27,333 nucleotides of DNA from Planctomycetota bacterium (GTDB taxonomy: Bacteria; Planctomycetota; PUPC01; DSUN01), in assembly GCA_016872875.1 (NCBI GenBank), contig VGYW01000064.1, positions 1-27,333 on the forward strand, read 5' to 3'. The notes under the pieces were generated by a model. The model ran no database searches, had not been told where the DNA came from, and worked only from the letters and a program-made list of their open reading frames with translations. Both the position numbers and the translations under genes were made by a program. Of this stretch, positions 15,641 through 22,486 are shown piece by piece. Every line of letters starts with the position of its first letter. The first letter of the stretch is position 1.

Positions 15641-16225
15641 TCAGTCGCCGAGCCGTCTCACCACGCCGTTCTCCAGGGCGTACTCCGTGCCCTGCCTCTC
15701 GCACCTTGCGCGGCCGCCGACGAACTCGAGCTTCTCCCCGCACTCGCACATCCAGCCGTGCTGGCGGGCGGGGACGCCGTAGACGAGAGCGTAGGGGGGC
15801 ACGTTTTTGGTGACCACGGAGCCGGCGCCGATGAAGGCGTGCTCGCCGATGGTGATGCCGCACACCACTGTGGCGTTGGCGCCAATCGTGGCACCGCGCT
15901 TCACGAGGGTGGGCAGAAAGCCGGTCTCGCGGTCGCGCGGGAACGCGCTACGCGGGTTCATCACGTTCGTGAACACCATCGAGGGGCCGCAGAAGACGTC
16001 GTCCTCGAGGGTCACTTTCTCGTAGATCGAGACGTTGTTTTGCACCTTGCAGTTGTTCCCGATCTTCACGTGTGCTCCGACGAAGGCGTTTTGGCCGAGG
16101 ACGCACCGCTCGCCGATCTCGGCCCCCGCGCACACGTGGGCGAAGTGCCAGACCTTCGTCCCCTTGCCGATCTTGCACGGCTGGTCAACCACCGCGGTCG
16201 GGTGGACGAAGAACTCATCGCCCAT
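15641..16225 (-). CDS. WbpD-like N-acetyltransferase (left-handed beta-helix)
   Basis: A 194-residue hexapeptide-repeat acyltransferase, most like UDP-2-acetamido-3-amino-2,3-dideoxyglucuronate N-acetyltransferase, which uses acetyl-CoA. The left-handed helix repeats run from about 8 to 150 ([72 protein letters not shown]) and end in the family motif VPARQHGWM. The tail has CEC (160-162) and CERQ (175-178), like a zinc ribbon in which the fourth Cys has become Gln. ATG 16225 has GAGGAA 7 nt upstream. It overlaps the galE stop by 11 bp, so translation is probably coupled. An upstream in-frame extension into galE is not credible. Confidence 0.88.
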   Translation of the reverse strand: MGDEFFVHPTAVVDQPCKIGKGTKVWHFAHVCAGAEIGERCVLGQNAFVGAHVKIGNNCKVQNNVSIYEKVTLEDDVFCGPSMVFTNVMNPRSAFPRDRETGFLPTLVKRGATIGANATVVCGITIGEHAFIGAGSVVTKNVPPYALVYGVPARQHGWMCECGEKLEFVGGRARCERQGTEYALENGVVRRLGD

Positions 16226-17225
16226 GCTCGGTTCCTCTTGCCTCCCATCGCCAGGCATCGGCCACAATCGCGTCGAGGGAGGCGTGGCGCGGCGCCCAGC
16301 CCAGCACGCTCTGGGCGCGACTTGGGTCGGCCACAAGGACGGGCGCGTCGCCCGAGCGCCGGCCCTCCTCAATCACCTTTGCCTTGAGGCCCGTGATGCG
16401 CTCCGAGGCGGCGATGACCTCGCGGACGGAGTAGCCGCGGCCCACCCCGAGGTTGAGCGCGGTCGTGGCGGCGCCAGCGGCCAGGGCCTTCACGGCCAAC
16501 ACATGGGCCTCGGCCAGGTCGCTCACGTGGATGTAGTCGCGGATGCAACTGCCGTCGGGCGTCGGGTAGTCGGTGCCGAACACCTTCACGCACGCCCGCT
16601 TGCCCGCCAGGTGCTGGAGCACGATGGGGATGAGGTGGGTCTCGGGGTCGTGGCGCTCCCCTGCCCTGCCCGCCGGGTCGGCGCCCGCGGCGTTGAAATA
16701 GCGCAGGGCAATCGAGCGGATGCCGTAGGCCGCATCGAAGTCCCGGAGCACCCGCTCGAAGGCGGCCTTGGTGAAACCGTAGGGGCTGATGGGATTCAGG
16801 GCATGTTCCTCGCGGATTGGCGTCCGCTCAGGCGGCCCGTAGACTGCGGCTGACGATGAGAAGACGAACGCCTTGACGCCGTTGCGTCGCGCGGTCGCGA
16901 GCAGGTTGAGGCCGCCCGCGATGTTCACGGCGTAGCACTTCTCGGGGTCCTCGAAGGAGTGAGGCACATTGGCCAGCGCCGCGAAGTGCAGGATGGCCTG
17001 GAACGGCCCGAACTCGAACGCGCGGGCGACGTCGGCGGGGTTGCGGATGTCGCCTTCGACAATCTCTGCCCCCTCCCCCACTGCATCGCGGTAGCCTGCC
17101 TCGAAGTTGTCGAAGACCACGGCCTCAAGTCCGGCGTCGAGGAGGGCTAGAACCACGTGGCTGCCCACGTAGCCGCCGCCGCCTGTAACAAGCACTCTCG
17201 TGTGAGCCAAAGCGTTCCTCTCCAT
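16215..17225 (-). CDS. galE: UDP-glucose 4-epimerase
   Basis: A 336-residue short-chain dehydrogenase-type epimerase interconverting UDP-glucose and UDP-galactose (or the N-acetyl forms). The NAD-binding TGGGGYVG motif is at residues 14-21, the catalytic serine in FSSSAAVYG (122-130) and the YxxxK pair is Y149/K153; [12 protein letters not shown] and [15 protein letters not shown] are GalE signatures. Length matches the family (about 338). ATG 17225 has no good ribosome site, whereas TTG 17210 has GGAGAGG about 6 nt before it and gives [11 protein letters not shown]; that later start is likely the real one. It is the first gene of the operon with the acetyltransferase and aminotransferase and has the strongest promoter in the window. 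The role is probably in surface glycan precursors. Confidence 0.93.
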   Translation of the reverse strand: MERNALAHTRVLVTGGGGYVGSHVVLALLDAGLEAVVFDNFEAGYRDAVGEGAEIVEGDIRNPADVARAFEFGPFQAILHFAALANVPHSFEDPEKCYAVNIAGGLNLLATARRNGVKAFVFSSSAAVYGPPERTPIREEHALNPISPYGFTKAAFERVLRDFDAAYGIRSIALRYFNAAGADPAGRAGERHDPETHLIPIVLQHLAGKRACVKVFGTDYPTPDGSCIRDYIHVSDLAEAHVLAVKALAAGAATTALNLGVGRGYSVREVIAASERITGLKAKVIEEGRRSGDAPVLVADPSRAQSVLGWAPRHASLDAIVADAWRWEARGTEHGR

Positions 17226-17287
17226 GCAACGCAACTCGCACTCCACACTCCAGCACGCCGCTACGGCGCGCATCGAAGACCGAGGAG

Positions 17288-17316
17288 ATTCTACCTGCCC
17301 CCCCTCCCACTGTCAA
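17288..17316 (-). promoter_or_regulatory. Near-consensus sigma-70 promoter for the galE operon
   Basis: On the minus strand TTGACA (17316-17311), a 17-bp spacer and TAGAAT (17293-17288). The bases after the -10 read CTCC, giving GGTAGAATCTCC, which is shared exactly with the aroA promoter. The start of transcription would be near 17280. Confidence 0.75.
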
Positions 17317-17427
17317 AGCGGACTCAGTACGCCGCACCCTCGACCTTCGGAGAGCGGTCCGCCTGCTTGGCCCGCTCGCGCGGAGACGTCTGTGGGACTC
17401 GCGGGCTTTACGAGACACTTGTTCACA

Positions 17428-17456
17428 TTTGCACGCTGGGGGCCAGAGGGTATAAT
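17428..17456 (+). promoter_or_regulatory. Predicted promoter for the membrane protein gene
   Basis: A perfect TATAAT at 17451-17456, with TTTGCA 17 bp upstream (17428-17433). The leader to the GTG at 17558 is about 95 nt and shows no gene of its own. Confidence 0.5.
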
Positions 17457-17557
17457 GCGCCCGGAAGTGCGCCGGCCCGCAACGACTCAGGAGGTGGCGC
17501 GAAGGCCCCTTGTGGGTGAAGAGCAGCCCTTCGACCTGCTGGTGAGAGGAGTCGGCC

Positions 17558-18157
17558 GTGAAGGAAGAGACCCCGTGGCTAGAGTACCTGATTATCGGTT
17601 CGCACACGTGCACTTGGCTGGTTCTCCTCCTGGCTGCCTTGTTCGACATCCAGCTCACAGGCTCACGAGTGCCCGACGCAGGACTGGTCGTGGTAGTGCT
17701 GCCATTTGCCTACCTGATCGGGATGATCGTTGATGATGCAGTCCACAAGATCCTTGACCCAATGAGAAGGGCGATCCGCGACCAGATTCTCGACGCCACG
17801 CTGTACAAAGACGAGTTGCTGGCCTATCGCTCTGAAAGGCTGTACGAGGCATACGAGTCCCGTATGCGTCGGGTCCGGATCCTCGGCACCGCGATATTCA
17901 ACTGGCCCCTGCTCGGAGCGGCGGCGCTTGCCCATGTTGGCTTCGCCAGATGGGTTCCTTCGCTGACTATCGTGGCCATTTGTGGGCTACTGTCGGTCGG
18001 GTCCTACCTTGGTTGCCGTAGCCTTTACCGGCGTGCGTACCTCTTCCGCAAGAACGCATGCGACTGCATCTTCAGCGAGGAGAGCTGCCGCCTTGCGGGG
18101 GCCGCGCGGTCGAATGGCAGTCGTGCCGCGGGCTCGGCCAACCCCCAACCTGGGTAG
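17558..18157 (+). CDS. Membrane protein of unknown function
   Basis: I do not recognise this 199-residue protein. It has four hydrophobic segments, roughly 10-30, 41-59, 108-129 and 134-152. Between the second and third is a charged, probably helical loop of about 45 residues (DPMRRAIRDQILDATLYKDE and onwards) that is likely cytoplasmic. The C-terminal 45 residues are polar and low-complexity at the end (SNGSRAAGSANPQPG). The GTG at 17558 is supported by GAGAGGAG six to seven nt upstream. It stands alone, convergent with the PHP gene (24 bp between ends) and divergent from galE. Codon use is less GC-biased than in the signalling genes, which could mean recent acquisition or weak expression. 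Confidence 0.65.
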   Translation: MKEETPWLEYLIIGSHTCTWLVLLLAALFDIQLTGSRVPDAGLVVVVLPFAYLIGMIVDDAVHKILDPMRRAIRDQILDATLYKDELLAYRSERLYEAYESRMRRVRILGTAIFNWPLLGAAALAHVGFARWVPSLTIVAICGLLSVGSYLGCRSLYRRAYLFRKNACDCIFSEESCRLAGAARSNGSRAAGSANPQPG

Positions 18158-18180
18158 CCAATGGCCGCCACGCTGCTTCA

Positions 18181-19092
18181 CTAGCGCCTGCCCGCTTCGG
18201 TCCGCGTCGAGGCGACGATGGCGGCGCGCTCCGCCCTCAGCCGCACGAGAAGGCCGTATGGCACACGCAAGTCCCCTGCGCCCCGCCCTATCTGCATTCG
18301 TGGCGCTCTGCTCATTCGGTGGAAGTCCGTCCCGCCCGTGACCACCAAGCCATGCCGCGCCCCCAGTCGTAACCACGCGCTAGTCTGGCCGGAATCAGAC
18401 CCGGGGTAGTACGCCTCTATCCCTCGAAGGCCCACATCAACGAGTCGCCGCACGAAGAGCTCGACCTCCGGGACGCTACGAAGCCCGATCCCGCCGGGGT
18501 GCGCGAGAACCGGCACGGCCCCAGACTTCAGCAGTGCTCGGATGGCCGCTGCAGCCGGCAGCTCCCCTCCCTCCACGTAGGCCGCTGCCCCCTTGGCCAG
18601 ATAGCGGTCGAATGCCTCCTGAAGGTCCTTGACGTATCCCTTGCGGATCATCAGGGCGGCCATGTGGGGCCGCCCGGGCACCCCGCCGGCCGCCTCGGCG
18701 GCCAACTCCTCGGGCGCCACTGGGCAGCCCAGCTCGGCCAGGCGCCGCAGGATGCGAGGGTTCCGCTCCTCGCGGTGCTCCCGCAGGCCCGCCAGCACCC
18801 TCTCCAACTCGACCGCCCCAGGCTGAGGGTAGTAGCCCAGGAGATGGACCGTGAGCCGCTCGTGCTGGACGCTCACTTCGACGCCCGGGACGACCTCGAC
18901 GCCGACCTCTTGGCCCCTGGCCTCGGCCTCCGCATTGCCGGCCACGGTGTCGTGGTCGGTGATCGCGATGGCCGCCAGGCCCAACTGCTTCGCCTCGTCC
19001 ACGCACGCGGCGGGCGACATGTCGCCATCGCTCGCCGTCGTGTGGACGTGCAGGTCAATCGGCCGGTTTTCCTCTTCCCAGGTGGAGCCCAC
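18181..19092 (-). CDS. PHP domain phosphoesterase (TrpH/RNase AM-like)
   Basis: A 303-residue metal-dependent phosphoesterase of the PHP family. Metal-ligand motifs are all present: DLHVHTTASDG (13-23), ITDHDT (44-49), PGVEVS (69-74, E72), RPHMA, LAHPGG and GGTDFH. Family members of this size hydrolyse 3',5'-nucleoside bisphosphates or trim short RNA 5' ends; that assignment is by family only. The start is GTG at 19092, with GGAAGG 7 nt upstream. It follows aroA on the same strand, but a tetranucleotide hairpin fills the 99-bp gap, so transcription from aroA may be partly blocked. Confidence 0.88.
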   Translation of the reverse strand: MGSTWEEENRPIDLHVHTTASDGDMSPAACVDEAKQLGLAAIAITDHDTVAGNAEAEARGQEVGVEVVPGVEVSVQHERLTVHLLGYYPQPGAVELERVLAGLREHREERNPRILRRLAELGCPVAPEELAAEAAGGVPGRPHMAALMIRKGYVKDLQEAFDRYLAKGAAAYVEGGELPAAAAIRALLKSGAVPVLAHPGGIGLRSVPEVELFVRRLVDVGLRGIEAYYPGSDSGQTSAWLRLGARHGLVVTGGTDFHRMSRAPRMQIGRGAGDLRVPYGLLVRLRAERAAIVASTRTEAGRR

Positions 19093-19111
19093 TCAGATGC
19101 CTTCCACACGC

Positions 19112-19207
19112 GGGGATGAATGGATGGGTGGATGAGTGGATGAATGAAAGACAAGGGCGCTTCTGATTCTTACATTCATCCAATCATCCATTCATCCATC
19201 CATCCCC
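19112..19207. repeat. Tetranucleotide hairpin element (copy 4)
   Basis: The left arm, GGGGATGAATGG..., and the right arm, ...ATCCATCCATCCCC, flank a loop that includes TCTGATTCTTACATTC, which shares TCTTACATTCATCC with copy 1. Its right arm overlaps the last 5 codons and stop of aroA, encoding MGMDG and the TGA. Confidence 0.82.
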
Positions 19208-20490
19208 ATCTTGGCGCCCAAACCGACCATCAGGTCCACAAAGCTCGGGAACGTCACTGCGGCGGCCTGGGCGGTGGCGATCTCGGTGCGGCCCTCGGCG
19301 GCGAGGCCGGCCACGGCGAGGGCCATCACCACGCGATGGTCGGCATGGCCGTCCACCGCGGCGCCCCGCAGGCTGCCGCCCTGGACCACCAGGCCGTCGG
19401 GCAGCTCCTCCACCCGCGCGCCCATCTTCGCAAGCTCCTCGCGCATCACCGCGATGCGGTCGGTCTCCTTGATTCTGGCCTGTGGGACATTCACGAGGCG
19501 CGTCTCGCCCTCAGCGACGCAGGCGGCCACGGCCATTGCGGGCAGGGCGTCGGGCGTGGCGTTGAGGTCGAACTCTCCGCCCGTCAGCCCGCCGCCTCGG
19601 ATGCGGACGCCCTCGGGGAGCCATTCGACCTCCGCCCCCATCGCGGCCAGGTAGTCCACCACCGCCTTGTCGCCCTGCGGGTCGTCGCGGTCGAGGCCCA
19701 GCAGCGTCAGCTCGCACCCCGTCACCGCCGCGGCGGCCAGGAAGAACGTGGCCGACGAGAAGTCGCCTGGTATCGCACGGCCGAAGGGCTTGTAGGCCTG
19801 GCCGCCTGGCACGTGGAATCGCCTGAAGCCTTCGCGCTCGTAGCGGATGCCCTGGCGGTCGAGCCAGGAGAGCGTCATCTCAACGTAGGGCCGCTCGTTC
19901 AGCAGCGGCACCTCGATCGTCGTGTCGCCCTCGGCCAGCGGGCAGTTGAGGAGCAGGCTTGTCAGATATTGCGAGGTCGGGCACTCGATGGCAACCCGTC
20001 CGCCCCGCAGCGGCCCGCGAATGACGATGGGCGCGCAGCCGTTCCCCCGCGTCGAGAAGGCGTCGGCCCCCAGCACCAGCAAGGCGTCCAGCAACGGCCC
20101 GGCCGGCCGCCGCCGCGTCTGCTCGTCCCCCGTGAACACGCTCCACCCGCGCCCCAGCGCCGCCGTGCTCAGCGTCACGTACAGCGTCGTCCCCGAGTTC
20201 CCCACGTCCAGCACGTCCGCCGGCGTCGTCAGCCTGCCCCCCGTCCCCGTCACTACCCATCTGCCCCCCTCTCCCTCGGGGAGAGGGCCGGGGTGAGGGT
20301 GTTGAATGTCCGCCCCCAGCCCCCGGCACACCCGTACGCAGGCCAGCGTGTCGAGCGAATCGAGCGGCTCGCGGATCGTGGACGTTCCCTCTGCCAGGGA
20401 CGCAATGACCACGGCGCGAATGGTGTGCGACTTCGACCCCGGGATGCGCACGCTGCCCCCCAGGGCCGAGCGCTCGACGATGAGCCTCAC
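19192..20490 (-). CDS. aroA: 3-phosphoshikimate 1-carboxyvinyltransferase (EPSP synthase)
   Basis: A 432-residue cytoplasmic enzyme of the shikimate pathway joining phosphoenolpyruvate to shikimate-3-phosphate. Marks: PGSKSHTIRA (17-26, with K20 and R25), VGNSGTT (96-102), GDEQTRRRP, PGDFSSATFFLAAAA, IKETDRIAVM and DGHADHRVVMALAV. The frame extends upstream to 20859, but that part has no homology and runs antisense to DUF4276. GTG 20490 is chosen, with GGAGAG 5 nt upstream and the family N-terminus right after it. Residues about 63-77 (QHPHPGPLPEGEGG) are a palindromic repeat read in frame. The last five residues and the stop come from the tetranucleotide repeat. It has its own predicted promoter. 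Confidence 0.94.
   Translation of the reverse strand: MRLIVERSALGGSVRIPGSKSHTIRAVVIASLAEGTSTIREPLDSLDTLACVRVCRGLGADIQHPHPGPLPEGEGGRWVVTGTGGRLTTPADVLDVGNSGTTLYVTLSTAALGRGWSVFTGDEQTRRRPAGPLLDALLVLGADAFSTRGNGCAPIVIRGPLRGGRVAIECPTSQYLTSLLLNCPLAEGDTTIEVPLLNERPYVEMTLSWLDRQGIRYEREGFRRFHVPGGQAYKPFGRAIPGDFSSATFFLAAAAVTGCELTLLGLDRDDPQGDKAVVDYLAAMGAEVEWLPEGVRIRGGGLTGGEFDLNATPDALPAMAVAACVAEGETRLVNVPQARIKETDRIAVMREELAKMGARVEELPDGLVVQGGSLRGAAVDGHADHRVVMALAVAGLAAEGRTEIATAQAAAVTFPSFVDLMVGLGAKMGMDG
20265..20305. repeat. Palindromic repeat in frame in aroA
   Basis: CCCTCTCC (20267-20274) pairs with GGAGAGGG (20280-20287), followed by CCGGGGTGAGGGTG. On the gene strand it encodes HPHPGPLPEGEGG. I know this type of CACCCC-GGCCCTCTCCC palindrome as a widespread intergenic repeat in bacteria; inside a housekeeping gene it is unusual. 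Confidence 0.8.
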
Positions 20491-20527
20491 ATCGCTCTCC
20501 AGACGGGTAGCCAGCAAGCACAGGGAG

Positions 20528-20556
20528 ATTCTACCGCTTTTCGCCGTCTGGCGCAA
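20528..20556 (-). promoter_or_regulatory. Predicted promoter for aroA
   Basis: On the minus strand TTGCGC (20556-20551), 17-bp spacer, TAGAAT (20533-20528), followed by CTCCCTG. It lies 38 bp before the GTG start, between the end of the DUF4276 gene and aroA. Confidence 0.6.
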
Positions 20557-20605
20557 CGCGGCGGCCGGTGGGCAGGGCGACGCGCACACGGTGGCCCGCT
20601 CCCGG

Positions 20606-21220
20606 CTACGGTTCGAGCGAGCCGAGCAAGCGAGAGAACAGCCGTTCGCAATGGGGGGCAGCCTGACGCACCCGGGCCACATCCACTCGGCCGAGCAGGG
20701 CCGGAGCGTGCCGCGTCTTGTGGTATTCGCCTTTCGTCGTCCCTCGCGTCGCCGCTGCCAGCGAGCGTTCGACGTCCGCCTTGGCGACCTGCTCAACGTT
20801 CGGGCTGGCCGGGATTGCGTTTGGTCGGAACCCCTGGCCATAGAACCGGGCAAGAGCATCCGGGTCAGCGATCAGCCATGCCTCCATGAGCTGCACCATC
20901 AGATGGCAATCCTCATCCGAGACGCCCGCCAGCTCCCAGCCATCGCACCCCCTGAGATGGGCACCAGGGCTTCCCAAGACAGGCCCTTCCGAGTCCACCA
21001 AGAGGATGTTGACGGCATCGGCATGTGTCCGGAGCGCAGTCTGAAACGCATCGCAGGTCGCGCTCCTTCCCCCGCACGCAATCACGGACCACCGCGCCCG
21101 CTTCGCCCGGGCTGTCTCACGGACACTACAGAGAAAGCAGCCGAAGCCGTAGCGGATGGCTGCCTTGGTGTCCTTGCCGTCCCCTCCGCCCTCGACGTAT
21201 ACCCGGATCTCCCTCACCAT
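20606..21220 (-). CDS. DUF4276 family protein (Toprim-like partner of the AAA ATPase)
   Basis: A 204-residue protein of the DUF4276 family. It starts with a beta strand and glutamate (IRVYVEGGGDGKDTKAA, E10), then NILLVDSEGP (D76, E78), and the family signature HLMVQLMEAWLIADPDAL (106-123). The early Glu and the later acidic DxE pattern resemble a Toprim metal site; the Toprim link is inference. The ATG at 21220 overlaps the end of the ATPase gene by 7 bp, so the two are translationally coupled and almost certainly work together. The frame open to 21280 lies inside the ATPase gene and is not used. Such ATPase-DUF4276 pairs are common in accessory regions. A nuclease effector in a defence or toxin-like module is the most likely role. 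Confidence 0.82.
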   Translation of the reverse strand: MVREIRVYVEGGGDGKDTKAAIRYGFGCFLCSVRETARAKRARWSVIACGGRSATCDAFQTALRTHADAVNILLVDSEGPVLGSPGAHLRGCDGWELAGVSDEDCHLMVQLMEAWLIADPDALARFYGQGFRPNAIPASPNVEQVAKADVERSLAAATRGTTKGEYHKTRHAPALLGRVDVARVRQAAPHCERLFSRLLGSLEP

Positions 21221-22434
21221 CGGTTGCCCCCGATCTCGCCCATACGCCACAGCTCGCCTAACTGGTACTTCTTGAGCCATTCCTGGAGCGAGTCCGGGGC
21301 GAGCCGCTCCATCCGCGTGCCGCTCTCGCCCCGCTCACACACCAGCACGGCTTCTGGAACGTTCGACAGGGCGGAAACCAGGACGTCAGAATGGGTCGTG
21401 ACGATAAGTTGCGTTCTGGTCGAAGCGTCCAGCAGAAGCTCGGCAATGGTGGGCAGGATATCAGGGTGAAGGCCCAGCTCAGGCTCCTCGATGCACACCA
21501 GGGGTGGCGGACTCGGATGGCAGAGAATCGCGAGCAAGGACAGGTAGCGGAGCGTGCCGTCCGAAAGACGTGTTGCGGGAATTGGGTCCTGGAGACCCCG
21601 TTCATGAAAGAAGATCTGTACGGTGCCGCCTTGGATCTTCGTCGTGAGGTCCTCCACCGCATCGTAGAATCGGCTGAGGTGTTCCAGAAGCGCCTCCTTG
21701 ATGGTGCCTCTGTGCTCAAGATCGTTCAGGACCAGGCCGAGATTTGCCGCGCTCTCCAGCAGGAAGTCCCCGGGCAGGTCGGCCGGCTGTGGGAGCCGAG
21801 GGGGCGTCTTGCGGCCAAGATTCCACTCGCGGTACACCTGGATCCTGCCGAATCGGTCAGCCACATATGTGACCTCAGGATACCTGTCCGGATCTCTCCT
21901 CTGAGAGAGAACGGACTGCTCCGGATTGAGGTCCTCACGGCGAAGGGAACGCTTGACCCGCTTCCCCAACTCCCCGCCATCCTCGTCCTCCATCGTTTTC
22001 ACATTCAGCGCGGGATGGCCGTTCTGGTAGCGGTAGTAGAAGTAGCTATCAGTTTCTCCCTGCTTGCTTGGGCGTTCGTTCTCGATGGCCTCATCAACGA
22101 CCTCCATCCGTTGGCCGGCCGTGGCTAGGGCAATCCTGTAGCGTAGCGGCATGATCCCATCCGGGTACCACACCGTCGTGTGGATCTGGGCGACTGAAGT
22201 GCTCGGTAAGCCCTTCCAGAGCCATTCTCGAAGCCCTCCCCCCTCGCGGATCGGGGCGGCCAGATCGGTCGGTGCGGCCCGCAGGAGGCTGATCGCCTCG
22301 ATCAGGTTGGATTTCCCCGAGCCGTTGGGCCCAATGAGGACGTTCAGCGGAAGGAGTTCCACCTCAACGCCGTCATCCCCGAAGGACAGGAAGTTCCTAA
22401 GCCATAGCGTGCGGAGGAATCGCTTGCCTTCCAC
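21214..22434 (-). CDS. AAA (OLD/ABC-like) ATPase paired with DUF4276
   Basis: A 406-residue ATPase of the RecF/SMC/OLD-like AAA class. The N-terminus has LRTLWLRNFLSFGDDG, typical of the family. The Walker A GPNGSGKSN is at 35-43, an ABC-type signature LSDGTLRYLSL at 290-300, Walker B LVCIEEPELGLHP at 312-323 and the switch histidine in IVTTHSD at 344-350. No nuclease domain is fused; the Toprim-like function would be supplied by DUF4276. The GTG at 22434 has AAGGAG 7 nt upstream. It lies 48 bp after mutS on the same strand. Its coding sequence is visibly less GC-rich than mutS and aroA on either side, suggesting transfer into this place. Confidence 0.88.
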   Translation of the reverse strand: MEGKRFLRTLWLRNFLSFGDDGVEVELLPLNVLIGPNGSGKSNLIEAISLLRAAPTDLAAPIREGGGLREWLWKGLPSTSVAQIHTTVWYPDGIMPLRYRIALATAGQRMEVVDEAIENERPSKQGETDSYFYYRYQNGHPALNVKTMEDEDGGELGKRVKRSLRREDLNPEQSVLSQRRDPDRYPEVTYVADRFGRIQVYREWNLGRKTPPRLPQPADLPGDFLLESAANLGLVLNDLEHRGTIKEALLEHLSRFYDAVEDLTTKIQGGTVQIFFHERGLQDPIPATRLSDGTLRYLSLLAILCHPSPPPLVCIEEPELGLHPDILPTIAELLLDASTRTQLIVTTHSDVLVSALSNVPEAVLVCERGESGTRMERLAPDSLQEWLKKYQLGELWRMGEIGGNRW

Positions 22435-22457
22435 GGCTCTGCTCCTTACCTGGCTAT

Positions 22458-22486
22458 ACCCTACAGCGTGCCAGTCCCACAGTCAA
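22458..22486 (-). promoter_or_regulatory. Possible weak promoter for the ATPase-DUF4276 pair
   Basis: On the minus strand TTGACT (22486-22481), overlapping the mutS stop codon, 17-bp spacer and a poor TAGGGT (22463-22458). The -35 is good and the -10 is weak, so this is tentative; read-through from mutS is the alternative. Confidence 0.3.
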
